Source: Thalassospira indica (GTDB lineage: Bacteria; Pseudomonadota; Alphaproteobacteria; Rhodospirillales; Thalassospiraceae). From it: a stretch of 64,000 nucleotides of DNA. The stretch covers positions 1,778,001-1,842,000 of the forward strand of contig NZ_CP031555.1 in NCBI RefSeq assembly GCF_003403095.1, in the 5' to 3' direction. Position 1 is the stretch's first letter; every line of letters starts with the position of its first letter. The position numbers and the translations under genes are program-made. Positions 37,955 through 47,151 of the stretch are shown here, piece by piece. A model generated the notes under the pieces. That model searched no databases and was not told the origin of the DNA. It worked only from the letters and a program-made list of their open reading frames with translations.

Positions 37955-38713
37955 TTACTCTCTGCGAAGGGCGGGTAGGCCAACGCCGGTGGTTTCGAAC
38001 CCACCGTCGGCGGCAACGATCTGGCCGGTGACAAAGCTTGCCTTGTCGGAGCACAGGAAGTGGATGACTTCGGAGATTTCGTTTTCTGTGCCATAACGGC
38101 CCAGCGGCATCGCGTCGAGATAGGCTGAGATGATTTCTGGTGAATGCACGGCCATCGCCAGTTTGGTTTTGACCGGGCCCGGGCAAACACAATTGGCGCG
38201 GATACCATATTCGCCAAGTTCGGCGGCCTGTTGTTTGGTCATGTGAATGACCGCAGCTTTTGATGTGCCATAGGCCACGCGGAGCGTCGATGCCCGAAGG
38301 CCGGAGATCGAGCCGATATTCACAATCGCACCTTTGGTTTCCTTGAGTGCTGGTATGGTCGCCTGGGAGACAAGGAACACGCCATCAAGGTTGGTTTCCA
38401 TGATCCGGCGCCAGGTGGCGAAGCTGGTGTCCTCGACCGGCAGGAAGTCGGCAACACCGGCATTGTTGACGACAGCATCTAACCGACCAAGGGCCGAAAG
38501 CACCGCTTCGACCATCTGGTCAACCTGTGCGGGGTCGGAGACGTCATATTCAAAGGGCGAAGCCGCATCCGACACAGTTTTTGACGCAGCGCTTAGTTCC
38601 GGTCCGTCGCGATCAATCATGGCGACTTTCCAGCCCTGATCGATAAACAGTTTGGTGGTGGCAAGTCCGATCCCGCGTGCGGCCCCGGTGACCAGTGCGA
38701 CTTTCTGCGTCAT
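37955..38713 (-). CDS. Short-chain dehydrogenase/reductase
   Basis: A 252-residue classical SDR. The cofactor motif is TGAARGIG (about 10-17); NNAG is near residue 85; the catalytic triad is S in GSISGL, then YGTSK. The C-terminus CVCPGPVKT and a final VAADGGF are standard. NAD(H) preference is suggested by the acidic D after strand 2 (AMIDRDG). The substrate is unknown. The start MTQKVALVTG is chosen over a 25-codon extension. Confidence 0.9.
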   Translation of the reverse strand: MTQKVALVTGAARGIGLATTKLFIDQGWKVAMIDRDGPELSAASKTVSDAASPFEYDVSDPAQVDQMVEAVLSALGRLDAVVNNAGVADFLPVEDTSFATWRRIMETNLDGVFLVSQATIPALKETKGAIVNIGSISGLRASTLRVAYGTSKAAVIHMTKQQAAELGEYGIRANCVCPGPVKTKLAMAVHSPEIISAYLDAMPLGRYGTENEISEVIHFLCSDKASFVTGQIVAADGGFETTGVGLPALRRE

Positions 38714-38845
38714 GTAAAACGTCCTTTCCTGAACCATTCCCTGTTGCCGCTGCTTTGTGCGCGGCATTGTTGGTATGCATTTAGGCAAAACTAAGGACTG
38801 CCGGCAAGCATGGGATCAATCGCCAGCGTAAATGATCGCGGTAAC

Positions 38846-39262
38846 CTATGCCAAAAGCAGTTGGGATGCGTAAACCAGCATTGAAAACAGGCTGACGAAA
38901 TAGGCAATTGAACGTACGCCATTGATGCGCGGAAGCCGGGTAATGCCGGCAAGATAAAACCCGCCATGTGCAATGCGTGCTGCAAGGAATATGGCGGCGC
39001 AGACAACGGTAACAGTATTGGACACACCGATGGCATGCGCAGACAGAACTATAATCGCAAAGGGAACAAGGTTTTCCAGATGGTTTTGATGGGCCCGCGC
39101 CCCGCGTGCTGCCATGCCGGTCCGTTCGGGGAGGGAATCACGATTGCCCATAAGGCGCTTGCCCCCGACACCGGGCTGCTTGGCGTAGGCATAGTTATAG
39201 GCCCATGGGAAAGCCAGACAGAGCAGCGTGTTGAGAACCAGAATGGTTAATTCGTAAGTCAC
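38846..39262 (-). CDS. MAPEG-family membrane protein
   Basis: A 138-residue protein with four membrane helices. The loop RGARAHQNHLENLVPFAI is the MAPEG family signature, containing the glutathione-contact region. Eukaryotic relatives are microsomal glutathione transferases; the bacterial role is largely unknown. It stands alone between divergent or distant neighbours. Confidence 0.88.
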   Translation of the reverse strand: MTYELTILVLNTLLCLAFPWAYNYAYAKQPGVGGKRLMGNRDSLPERTGMAARGARAHQNHLENLVPFAIIVLSAHAIGVSNTVTVVCAAIFLAARIAHGGFYLAGITRLPRINGVRSIAYFVSLFSMLVYASQLLLA

Positions 39263-39357
39263 TGGAAATCCTGATTTTGAGAACGGTATCTGACTTACGT
39301 TGTCAAAGCAGGCGATAGATCAATCATGGCGGGTTAATTCGAGCGTGAATTTAGGAA

Positions 39358-39385
39358 GGCCGGAGGCAACTGATCGCCTCCGGCA
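39358..39385 (-). terminator. Stem-loop after the HTH/DUF2975 pair
   Basis: A 9-bp GC-rich stem GCCGGAGGC / GCCTCCGGC, 8 nt beyond the HTH gene stop on the minus strand. The following tract (CTTCCTAAATT) is only weakly U-rich. Confidence 0.5.
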
Positions 39386-39392
39386 TGTGTTC

Positions 39393-39602
39393 CTAGCTGT
39401 CCGTTTCATATTCTAAAAGGTCGCCGGGTTGGCAATCAAGCTCCTTGCAAATGGCCGATAGCGTTTCAAATCGCACACCGCGGACTTTGCCGGACTTCAA
39501 AAGCGACAGGTTCTGTTCGCTAATCCCGATCCGTGCGGCAAGGTCCTTGGATTTCATCTTGCGGGTGGCCAGCATGACGTCCAGCCGAACGATAATGGCC
39601 AT
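39393..39602 (-). CDS. Xre-type HTH regulator partnered with DUF2975 protein
   Basis: A 69-residue protein that is essentially one Cro/C1 helix-turn-helix (MKSKDLAARIGISEQNLSLL) with the C-terminal CQPGDLLEY typical of YozG-like regulators. It overlaps the upstream DUF2975 gene by one base (TAATG). This HTH/DUF2975 pairing recurs in bacteria; the membrane partner may modulate the regulator. Targets are unknown. Confidence 0.88.
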   Translation of the reverse strand: MAIIVRLDVMLATRKMKSKDLAARIGISEQNLSLLKSGKVRGVRFETLSAICKELDCQPGDLLEYETDS

Positions 39603-40156
39603 TAAACGAAGCTCCGGTTTTCGGCATCAATGCGGGCGGCTTCGCCCAGCACCCAGGCAATGACAATGATCAGCCCGCCCAGAAACAGCGTGCTGGCCTC
39701 GGCATTGCTAAGCCCGATCGACAGAACCCGTTCACCCGCCGGGCGGTGGAAAGTCGCAAGAACCGAGGTGGCGGCACCCGTCAGCGGTTTGATCAGGGTT
39801 TGCGCCAGAAGGGCAATGCCAAATGCCTTGAGGTGCCTGATGGGTTCAGGCTGGAAAATGGCGTTGTGTGCAAAGGCGCCAAACATCTTGCGCAAGCGAT
39901 ACAGGCCATAGGCCAGAACAAGTGACGGGATCATCATTACGCCCATGGTAGCGTATTTCTGCCAGCCTGACAGTGCGTGCAGATCGGCAAGGCTGACGGT
40001 CATTTGACTGGTGCTGGCCTCGACCCAGCCCGGCGCGTACCACACCAATGGTACGACTAGAATCTGAAAGATGATGGCAATTGCGCAGACCCAGTAAAGA
40101 AGGGTGCTGATGGTGCGCACATTCTTAAGCGTATCAGTGTGTTGGGTGGAAGACAT
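39602..40156 (-). CDS. DUF2975 membrane protein
   Basis: A 184-residue protein with four predicted membrane helices (about 15-37, 62-84, 115-135, 150-172). The segment YRLRKMFGAFAHNAIFQPEPIRHLKAFG is the conserved DUF2975 block. It is translationally coupled to the HTH gene. Function is not established. Confidence 0.85.
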   Translation of the reverse strand: MSSTQHTDTLKNVRTISTLLYWVCAIAIIFQILVVPLVWYAPGWVEASTSQMTVSLADLHALSGWQKYATMGVMMIPSLVLAYGLYRLRKMFGAFAHNAIFQPEPIRHLKAFGIALLAQTLIKPLTGAATSVLATFHRPAGERVLSIGLSNAEASTLFLGGLIIVIAWVLGEAARIDAENRSFV

Positions 40157-40333
40157 CGGTGGGGCTCCTGAACAGGGGAATTCCGAATCAAGTTATATAA
40201 TTCATGTAAAACGTTAATAATTTATCGCAATGAGTCAATCCGTATTGTTTTCGATCTGCCGAAAGCGACGGCGATTTAGGCGAATTTTTATGTGTTGCTT
40301 GCCTTGTGCGGGCAGGCGTGGAAAATAGTCCCC

Positions 40334-40768
40334 ATGTCAGAAAGCAAAACAAAACCTCGCACGCCTGTTCCTGCGACCGATCCTGATGATTGCCAGGAAT
40401 GCGATGCGGCTGCCCGCCTTGGTCTGAGTGCCGAGCAGGGCGAAGCCGTGACCCGCGATGCATCACGGGCCGTTGGCGCGGATTTGGCTTTGCCAGATGT
40501 TGAGGCGGCAGCGAAAATCTTTTCCCTGTTGGGGGATGCCGGGCGGCTTCAGCTTGTTTTACGCTGCATGGAAAAGCCGCAAACCGTTTCCGAGCTTGCC
40601 GACGCGACCGAGATGTCGCAATCGCTGTGCAGCCATCATTTGCGTCATTTGCGCGACCAGCGGATTCTGGCATCCGAACGGCGCGGCAGGCATATTTTCT
40701 ATCAGATTGATGATGAACATATCTCGTGCGTGGTGCGCGATGTGTTTGCGCATGTGACCCACGACTAA
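40334..40768 (+). CDS. ArsR/SmtB-family zinc-type metal sensor
   Basis: A 144-residue winged-helix repressor. The recognition helix region is TEMSQSLCSHHLRHLRDQRIL. The C-terminal helix carries D127-x-H129-(x)10-H140-xx-H143, precisely the alpha-5 Zn(II)/Co(II) site spacing of CzrA and SmtB. The N-terminal extension has C20xxC23, reminiscent of CadC-like sites, so a second metal site is possible. It lies 179 nt upstream of the ZntA ATPase in the same orientation. Confidence 0.88.
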   Translation: MSESKTKPRTPVPATDPDDCQECDAAARLGLSAEQGEAVTRDASRAVGADLALPDVEAAAKIFSLLGDAGRLQLVLRCMEKPQTVSELADATEMSQSLCSHHLRHLRDQRILASERRGRHIFYQIDDEHISCVVRDVFAHVTHD

Positions 40769-40851
40769 TTCTATTTCGGTTGTGAATTCAATATCTTGAC
40801 CTACCGTTTCGCCAGGAGTGGTTCGGTGGCATTTCTGTGCGCAATCGCTAT

Positions 40852-40871
40852 ATTCAAATGACGGTTTGAAT
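40852..40871. promoter_or_regulatory. Candidate ArsR operator upstream of zntA
   Basis: A perfect inverted repeat ATTCAAA-N6-TTTGAAT, 76 nt before the zntA ATG. Related half sites (TATGAAC, TTTGAATAT) follow at 40889-40920. Size and AT-rich character fit ArsR-family operators. Confidence 0.55.
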
Positions 40872-40947
40872 GTGATTGACAGTAAGACATATGAACCATA
40901 GTTTGAATATAACATATGAACAGAAATTTGATCGTAAGAGGTCTTGA

Positions 40948-43368
40948 ATGTCTTTCGTCGCCAAATGGGATGACCTGCCTGCCATCGGCAATTGCACGCA
41001 ATGCCGTGATACGCTGATTGATGCCCTGAATAAGGCCGTGCCTGATCATGGCTTTGTCAGTGATGCGCAGGGCATTTCGGCCGCCGCCCCGATCAGTCAG
41101 GCCGACGATGAAAAAATGCGTGAAATCCTGCGCCAGCATGGCGGTGCGGTGAACCATTACCATTGGCAGGTGGCCGGGATGGATTGCGGGTCATGTGTTA
41201 CGAAGATTGAAAACGCCCTTGGCAAGTTTGAGGGTGTTTCATGCATTGATGTCTCGATGATGCGCGAAACCGTGACACTTGGCATCGATGAAGCCCACGA
41301 TAAAACCCGTTCAGACATTACCAAAACCCTCAATAAGCTTGGATACCCGGCACATGAAAAGAATCCTCAGGGGGCGGCAAAGGCAAGCGGATCGTCTTGC
41401 TGTGCTGGCAACAGTTGCGGCTCGAGTGCCGCGAATGCGGGCGCAGCGTCGGCTGAGAGTGGTTCGCTAAACGCCCCCAAACAGAGCCTTCTGCGTCGTT
41501 TCGCGCCATGGTCCTCGGAAAATGATGAAATCGCCTTTGCCGCCATTTGCCTTGCACTCGGCGGACTGATTGGTGCGATTTTCCCGGTGACGTTGCCTTA
41601 TGCCATGTCCGTGGCCTCCCTGTTGGCAGCATTGCCTGTGATGAAAAAGGCGGCGCGGTTGGCGCAAAGCGGGGCGGTGTTTTCGATCGAGCTTCTGATG
41701 TCGGTTGCCGTGATTGGTGCAGTGGCGATTGGCGAAAGCCTTGAAGCAGGGATGGTGGTCTTGTTGTTTGCCATTGGCGAGCGGCTTGAAGGTGTGGCGG
41801 CCGGCCGGGCGAGAAGTGGCGTGAAGGCGTTGATGAAGCTCGCCCCGGAACAGGCACGGCGTGTTGTTGATGCCGGTTTTGAGACCGTGACCCCGCGTGA
41901 TCTTGTTGTTGATGACATCATCGAAGTCCGCCCGGGCGAACGGGTGCCATCCGATGGCGTGATTGAAAGTGGTGTGGCCGAGATTGACAACAGCCACCTG
42001 ACCGGTGAATCGGTCCCGGTCTATAGCGACGCGGGCACAGATGTTTTTGCCGGTGCGATTGTCACCGACAGTCCGGTCCGCATTCGCGTGACCCGTGCGG
42101 CGGGCCAAACCATGCTGGACCGGGTGATTGAGCTGGTCGAGCAAAGTGAAAAGCACAAGGCACCTGTAGAACGCTTTGTTGCCAAGTTTGCCCGCATCTA
42201 CACCCCGATTATCATGGGGCTTGCGCTCGCCACGGTCGTGATCCCGCCGCTCCTGTTCGGGCAGGCGTGGGAAGAATGGATTTATCGCGGTCTGGCCCTG
42301 CTTCTGATTGGCTGCCCTTGTGCCTTGGTGATCTCGACACCGGCGGCGGTCACCTCGGCCCTCGCACGCGCGACCAGGATCGGCCTTCTGGTCAAGGGGG
42401 GGGCTGCGCTGGAGCTGATCGGAGCTGTGCGCACTATGGCGTTTGACAAAACCGGCACGTTGACCGAAGGCAAACCAAAACTAAGCGCAATCAAAACAGC
42501 CGATGGTTATGGCGAGAATGGTATTCTGACGATTGCCGCAGCCCTTGAGGCCGTCACATCGCACCCGCTTGCACGTGCTGTCGTCACGGCCGCTGAAAAC
42601 CGTAATCTTGATCTGCCAGTGGTCGAACAGGCCAGAACCATTGCCGGTGCCGGTGTCGAAGGTCGCATTGACGGGGCGCTGTATCGGGTGGGGGCGGCCA
42701 AACGTCTGAACGGTATGCCGGATGGCGAGGTGGGCGATTGGCTTACTGAGCAAGAAGATGATGGCAGCACTGCGGTTGTTGTCCTGAAAGACGGGCAGGT
42801 AATCGGCGCCCTTGCCTTGCGCGATGTTGCGCGCAGTGACGCGAAGAACGCGCTTGGCGAACTTAACAGGCTTAACATCACACCGGTGATGTTGACGGGC
42901 GATGCGGATCGGGTTGCCAAACGCATGGCCGCAGAGCTTGGCATGGAGTATCGCGCCGAACTGATGCCCGAAGACAAATTGAATGCCTTGGCGGAACTGC
43001 GGGATGATCCGAAACGATCCGGTCCGGTGGCGATGGTCGGGGATGGCATCAACGATGCCCCGGCGCTGAAATCCGCCGATGTGGGTATCGCGATTGGCGG
43101 GGGTACTGATATCGCGCTTGAGGCCGCCGATGCGGTGGCGGTCAAGGACCGGCTGAGTGATGTGGTCAATCTGGTGAAGTTGTCACGTGCGGCACGCCGG
43201 GTGATCCGTGAAAACATCACGATTGCATTGGGGCTTAAGGCGGTCTTTCTGGTGACATCCATCACCGGTCTGACCGGCCTCTGGCTTGCCGTTCTGGCCG
43301 ACACGGGGGCGACGGTTCTGGTGACCATCAATTCGCTGAGACTGTTGATCGCCTTGCGCAAGGCATAG
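40948..43368 (+). CDS. zntA: Zn/Cd/Pb-exporting P1B-type ATPase
   Basis: An 806-residue P1B ATPase. N-terminal metal sites: C16xxC19, an HMA domain with GMDC80GSC83, and a CCAGNSC cluster at 151-157. The membrane metal site is C456-P-C458. The catalytic aspartate is D500 in DKTGTLTEG, followed by HPLARAV and MVGDGINDAPAL. The CPC with this C-terminal pattern fits the Zn/Cd (P1B-2) subgroup. It expels excess metal and is probably repressed by the preceding ArsR protein. Confidence 0.93.
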   Translation: MSFVAKWDDLPAIGNCTQCRDTLIDALNKAVPDHGFVSDAQGISAAAPISQADDEKMREILRQHGGAVNHYHWQVAGMDCGSCVTKIENALGKFEGVSCIDVSMMRETVTLGIDEAHDKTRSDITKTLNKLGYPAHEKNPQGAAKASGSSCCAGNSCGSSAANAGAASAESGSLNAPKQSLLRRFAPWSSENDEIAFAAICLALGGLIGAIFPVTLPYAMSVASLLAALPVMKKAARLAQSGAVFSIELLMSVAVIGAVAIGESLEAGMVVLLFAIGERLEGVAAGRARSGVKALMKLAPEQARRVVDAGFETVTPRDLVVDDIIEVRPGERVPSDGVIESGVAEIDNSHLTGESVPVYSDAGTDVFAGAIVTDSPVRIRVTRAAGQTMLDRVIELVEQSEKHKAPVERFVAKFARIYTPIIMGLALATVVIPPLLFGQAWEEWIYRGLALLLIGCPCALVISTPAAVTSALARATRIGLLVKGGAALELIGAVRTMAFDKTGTLTEGKPKLSAIKTADGYGENGILTIAAALEAVTSHPLARAVVTAAENRNLDLPVVEQARTIAGAGVEGRIDGALYRVGAAKRLNGMPDGEVGDWLTEQEDDGSTAVVVLKDGQVIGALALRDVARSDAKNALGELNRLNITPVMLTGDADRVAKRMAAELGMEYRAELMPEDKLNALAELRDDPKRSGPVAMVGDGINDAPALKSADVGIAIGGGTDIALEAADAVAVKDRLSDVVNLVKLSRAARRVIRENITIALGLKAVFLVTSITGLTGLWLAVLADTGATVLVTINSLRLLIALRKA

Positions 43369-43396
43369 AACAGGGTGAACATCGGCCATAATGAAC

Positions 43397-43424
43397 AAAG
43401 CCCGGCATGATGCCGGGCTTTGTG
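43397..43424 (+). terminator. Terminator after zntA
   Basis: A perfect palindromic stem AAAGCCCGGCAT / ATGCCGGGCTTT, 28 nt after the stop; it may also end the convergent kinase gene. Confidence 0.75.
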
Positions 43425-43449
43425 CTGTGATAATGGTTTGTTCCGGTGC

Positions 43450-44361
43450 TTAAAGGTCTGCCATCATCTCGGCTGGAATGATCGCTCCGCGATGGGTGAT
43501 GACCTTGCTGGCAAGCTTGTGTCCGGCAAGGGTTGCTGTCACGCCGTCCTGTCCCTTAAGCAAGCCTGCCATAAAGCCTGCGTTAAAGCTGTCACCGGCG
43601 GCCGTCGTATCAATCGGGGTGACCGGTTCCGGGATCGGAATGTGTCGGGTTCCCCCTCCTTCATAAAGAAGGCAACCTTGTTCCCCCTGTTTGACGACAA
43701 TCAGGGCAGAGCTCAGCTTGGCAATGCGGCCCACGGTGTCTTGCGCCGTTTTATCTCCCCAAAGAAGCTGTTCGTCATCGAATGTCGGCATCATGACATC
43801 GGCAAGGGCGGTGATGCGGGCGTATGTCTCACGCGCCTGTTCTTCCTTGCCAGACCAAAGCTTGGGCCGGAAATTGCCATCAAAGGCGATCTTGCCACCC
43901 TTGTCCTTGTGGGCCTGAAGGGTCTGGAACAGAAGCGTCGTGTCATCTTCAAGCACATGCAAACTGATCCCGGAAAGATACAGCCATGGCGCATCTTCAA
44001 GCGCCTGCAAATAGGCCGGGCCAGCCAGTGACATGGTTTGGCGTGCCGCAGACTGATTGCGCCAGTAATGGAAAAAGCGTTCGCCGTCTGCACGGTTGGT
44101 GATCGAATAAAGTCCGGTATTTGCCTGATCCGTAGTGATCAGGAACGCATCACTGACGTGGTTGTCTTTCAGCACGGACCGGATCTGCTCACCAAACGGG
44201 TCTTCGCCGACGGCAGAGGCAAAGGCGCACCTGATCCCAAGGCGACCAAGATAGACCGCAGTATTAAACGTATCACCGCCAACCTTGACGCTGGCGTTTC
44301 CGGCCGGGTCGAAAGAAATTTCGCCCATGGCTTCGCCAATGCAAATGACATCAACAGACAT
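43450..44361 (-). CDS. PfkB-family sugar kinase, 2-keto-3-deoxygluconate kinase-like
   Basis: A 303-residue ribokinase-fold enzyme. N-terminal VGGDTFNTAVYLGRLG and the C-terminal signature IDTTAAGDSFNAGF with its catalytic Asp are intact. Overall layout resembles KdgK. It is downstream of the D-threonine aldolase-like gene by 21 nt and so co-transcribed. The exact sugar acid is inferred only. The start MSVDVICIG is set by GGGAG 7 nt upstream. Confidence 0.8.
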   Translation of the reverse strand: MSVDVICIGEAMGEISFDPAGNASVKVGGDTFNTAVYLGRLGIRCAFASAVGEDPFGEQIRSVLKDNHVSDAFLITTDQANTGLYSITNRADGERFFHYWRNQSAARQTMSLAGPAYLQALEDAPWLYLSGISLHVLEDDTTLLFQTLQAHKDKGGKIAFDGNFRPKLWSGKEEQARETYARITALADVMMPTFDDEQLLWGDKTAQDTVGRIAKLSSALIVVKQGEQGCLLYEGGGTRHIPIPEPVTPIDTTAAGDSFNAGFMAGLLKGQDGVTATLAGHKLASKVITHRGAIIPAEMMADL

Positions 44362-44382
44362 CACAAAACTCCCTGAGGTGAA

Positions 44383-45429
44383 CTAGCGCAGCATGCCGCG
44401 TGCGGCGACCGGCATTTCCATCACTTCGCCGTTCTGATCCTTGATCCAGACGGTTGGAAACAGGTTGGTCACGACGCAGATGTGATTGGGGATAATCGAA
44501 ATCACGTCACCGACTGCCGGGTCCCAATCGCTGTCACCAAGCTCAATGATGCCGTGTTCTTCGGACAGGCCGACAATTGACGCATCCGGTGCCTCTCGAA
44601 CCATCCCAAAGCCTTCCAATCCCAGCAGGTCGGAACTGAGCGCCTTTGATCCGGCATCAATGATGGCACGGGTTTTGGTTGGGCGGGAAACCACAGTGGT
44701 CTTAACAACTGCGGCACAGTTTTCAACGCAACATGCACCACGCGCAATCAGGGAACGGTCATTGTAAATGTAGGTCCCGGCGCGGTGTTCGGTCGCGTGG
44801 TCGAATGCGTTTAGCGCGTCAAGGTTTGGCGTACCGCCGGTCGAGACAGCCGGGCATGAAAGTCCAGTGTCCTCGATGCGTTTTTTGGCATCGCTCAGCC
44901 ATTTATCAACTTTGTCTGCGTGGTCCATCGGCGGGTAGGTCATCAAGCCGCCAAATCTCAATCCGGGCAGCTCGTTGATTTTCGAAGCCAGTTCGGTGGC
45001 ATCCACCGGGCTTTGCACGCCACACCGTCCTGCACCGGTGTCGCATTCCACAAGCACGGTCAATTCGGTTTCTTCATCCGCAAAGCGCGCGGATAGGCCC
45101 TTGGCAACGGTCAAGTTGTCACAGGTGACCGACAGGGTGCATTTGCGTGCCAGTGCCACCAGACGATCAAGTTTGGCATCACCAATGACGTTGTAGGTCA
45201 GCAATATGTCGCGGAGTCCGCCCTCAACCATAACCTCGGCCTCGCCAATCTTCTGGCAGGTGATGCCGATTGCCCCGGCCTCAATCTGTCGTTTGGCAAA
45301 AAACGGCAGCTTGTGCGTCTTGATATGCGGGCGTGTCTTTAGGCCCGCCGCAACGGCAAGGTTTTGGAAACGCGCAATGTTTTCGTCAACGACGGGGAGA
45401 TCAATCACAAGGCAGGGGGTGTCGAGCAT
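44383..45429 (-). CDS. D-threonine aldolase-like PLP enzyme (DSD1 family)
   Basis: A 348-residue fold-type III PLP enzyme with an alanine-racemase-like barrel. The PLP lysine lies in RPHIKTHK (K37), and STGGTPN is the phosphate loop. The C-terminal part contains the metal-dependent domain of D-threonine/D-serine-type enzymes. These cleave D-beta-hydroxy amino acids to glycine plus aldehyde or dehydrate D-serine; substrate choice cannot be read from sequence. Start ATG 45429 follows AGGAA. It faces the ABC transporter operon across a shared regulatory region. Confidence 0.82.
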   Translation of the reverse strand: MLDTPCLVIDLPVVDENIARFQNLAVAAGLKTRPHIKTHKLPFFAKRQIEAGAIGITCQKIGEAEVMVEGGLRDILLTYNVIGDAKLDRLVALARKCTLSVTCDNLTVAKGLSARFADEETELTVLVECDTGAGRCGVQSPVDATELASKINELPGLRFGGLMTYPPMDHADKVDKWLSDAKKRIEDTGLSCPAVSTGGTPNLDALNAFDHATEHRAGTYIYNDRSLIARGACCVENCAAVVKTTVVSRPTKTRAIIDAGSKALSSDLLGLEGFGMVREAPDASIVGLSEEHGIIELGDSDWDPAVGDVISIIPNHICVVTNLFPTVWIKDQNGEVMEMPVAARGMLR

Positions 45430-45482
45430 GCTGGTTCCTGATTGGTTTGAGGTTGGCGCTCTCAGCTTTTTGCAAAACGAAA

Positions 45483-45512
45483 TTGACATATCTTGAACGC
45501 CGCTGCTAGGGT
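45483..45512 (+). promoter_or_regulatory. Possible sigma-70 promoter for the ABC operon
   Basis: TTGACA, 18 nt, TAGGGT. The predicted start lies just before the palindrome at 45535, so a repressor bound there would block transcription. Confidence 0.4.
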
Positions 45513-45534
45513 AAATCCGAAATAACGGGATATA

Positions 45535-45550
45535 TTCCGTTATAACGGAA
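45535..45550. promoter_or_regulatory. Palindromic operator, probably for the IclR regulator
   Basis: The perfect 16-bp palindrome TTCCGTTATAACGGAA lies between the divergent aldolase and ABC operons. An overlapping, near-perfect repeat AACGGGATATATTCCGTT (45523-45540) suggests two adjoining sites. TTCCG/CGGAA arms are typical of IclR-family operators, and an IclR gene ends the operon. Confidence 0.65.
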
Positions 45551-45601
45551 AAACAAAAAACGATCCAAGAATGTGTGGCTCATTTGAAAGTGGAGACAAA
45601 A

Positions 45602-46450
45602 ATGGCATTTCTTAAAACTCTGGCGGTCGCAACTGTCATGACCGCGACGGCGGCTTCAGCACTCGGTACTGCATCCGCTCAGGAAACAAGCAAACTTCAG
45701 CAGGTCCTTGATCGCGGCTATCTGGTCCTTGGGACCGGGTCGACCAATCCGCCGTGGCACTTTGTTGATTCAGACAACAAGCTCAAAGGTTTTGACGTTG
45801 ATATGGGCCGTCTTGTGGCGAAGGCCCTGTTTGGCGACCCGGATAAGATCGAGTATGTCCAGCAGTCGGGCGACGCACGTATTCCGAACCTGGTCACCGA
45901 CAAGGTCGACATGGCCTGCCAGTTCATGACGGTCACTGCCGAACGTGCCCAGCAGATCGAATTCACCATTCCTTACTATCGCGAAGGTGTTGGTCTGTTG
46001 CTGATGGCAAATGGCGACTACGCGGATTATGACGCGCTGAAAGAAGGTGGTGATGATGTCACCGTCGCAGTTCTGCAGAACGTCTATGCCGAAGAAATGG
46101 TGCATGCGGCCCTGCCAGAAGCTGAAGTTGATCAGTATGACAGCGTCGATCTGATGTATCAGGCTCTGAATTCCGGCCGTGCCGAAGCTGCGGCAACTGA
46201 TCAGTCCGCGCTTCGCTGGTTCATGGTTCAGAATCCGGATCGTTACAAAGACGCCGGTTATGCATGGAACCCGCAAAGCTATTCCTGTGGTGTAAAACCG
46301 GGCGATCAGCGTTGGCTGAACTTCGTCAATACCGTTCTGCATGAAGGCATGACCGGTGTTGAGTTCCCGTTCTACGCTGAAAGCTTCAAAACCTGGTTTG
46401 GTGAAGAGCTCGACACGCCGAAAATCGGCTTCCCTGTCGAGTACAAGTAA
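45602..46450 (+). CDS. Polar amino-acid ABC transporter substrate-binding protein
   Basis: A 282-residue family 3 binding protein with a signal peptide (AVATVMTATAASALGTASAQ). The mature domain has GTGSTNPPWHFVDSDNKLKG, FDVDMGRLVAKAL and the ligand-pocket TERAQQIEFTIPYY. The C-terminal VKPGDQRWLNFVN fits. It captures an amino acid or related compound in the periplasm for the permeases encoded next. Start ATG 45602 follows GTGGAG. Confidence 0.92.
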   Translation: MAFLKTLAVATVMTATAASALGTASAQETSKLQQVLDRGYLVLGTGSTNPPWHFVDSDNKLKGFDVDMGRLVAKALFGDPDKIEYVQQSGDARIPNLVTDKVDMACQFMTVTAERAQQIEFTIPYYREGVGLLLMANGDYADYDALKEGGDDVTVAVLQNVYAEEMVHAALPEAEVDQYDSVDLMYQALNSGRAEAAATDQSALRWFMVQNPDRYKDAGYAWNPQSYSCGVKPGDQRWLNFVNTVLHEGMTGVEFPFYAESFKTWFGEELDTPKIGFPVEYK

Positions 46451-46477
46451 TCAACGCAAGCATCCGGGAACTCCGTT

Positions 46478-47140
46478 GTGAATTACGATTTCAACTTTGA
46501 CGTCATCTGGCGTAACTGGGATCTCCTCGCAGAGGGGCTCGGGCTGGGTTTGTTCTTGGCCATTGTCTCGATTGCGATCGGATGCGGGATCGGTCTTCTG
46601 GCGGCGTTCGGGATGCTTTCGCGTCACAGAACCTTGCGCTGGATCGCGGTGGCTTATGTCTCCGCGATCCGCAATACCCCGATCCTTGTTCTTATCCTGT
46701 TTTGCTATTTTGCCCTGCCGCAACTGGGCATCGCGCTCGATAAAATCTCGTCCTTTATTTTTACGCTTTCGATCTATGCCGGGGCGTATCTGGCCGAGGT
46801 TTTCCGATCCGGTCTGATGGCACTGCCAAAGGGACTGCGCGAAGCCGGGCTTGCGATTGGTCTGACAGAATTCAAGATCAAGACAAACATCATCATTCCG
46901 GTGATGTTTCGAAATGTTCTGCCGTCACTTTCAAACAACTTCATTTCGCTGTTCAAGGATACGTCCCTTGCCGCGGCCATCGCCGTGCCGGAGCTGACCT
47001 TTTATGCGCGCAAGATCAATGTCGAAAGCTTCCGTGTGATTGAAACATGGATGGTTGCCTCAATGATCTATGTGGTTGCCTGTTATGTGATCGCTGCTCT
47101 GCTGCGCCGTCTTGAACTGCGCCTTGCAGTTCCACGCTAA
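46478..47140 (+). CDS. Polar amino-acid ABC transporter permease
   Basis: A 220-residue inner-membrane protein of the HisMQ family with about five helices. The EAA loop reads LPKGLREAGLAIGLTEFKI. The GTG start follows the binding protein by 27 nt. It pairs with the second permease to form the channel. Confidence 0.92.
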   Translation: MNYDFNFDVIWRNWDLLAEGLGLGLFLAIVSIAIGCGIGLLAAFGMLSRHRTLRWIAVAYVSAIRNTPILVLILFCYFALPQLGIALDKISSFIFTLSIYAGAYLAEVFRSGLMALPKGLREAGLAIGLTEFKIKTNIIIPVMFRNVLPSLSNNFISLFKDTSLAAAIAVPELTFYARKINVESFRVIETWMVASMIYVVACYVIAALLRRLELRLAVPR

Positions 47141-47151
47141 AGGGGTATCAG

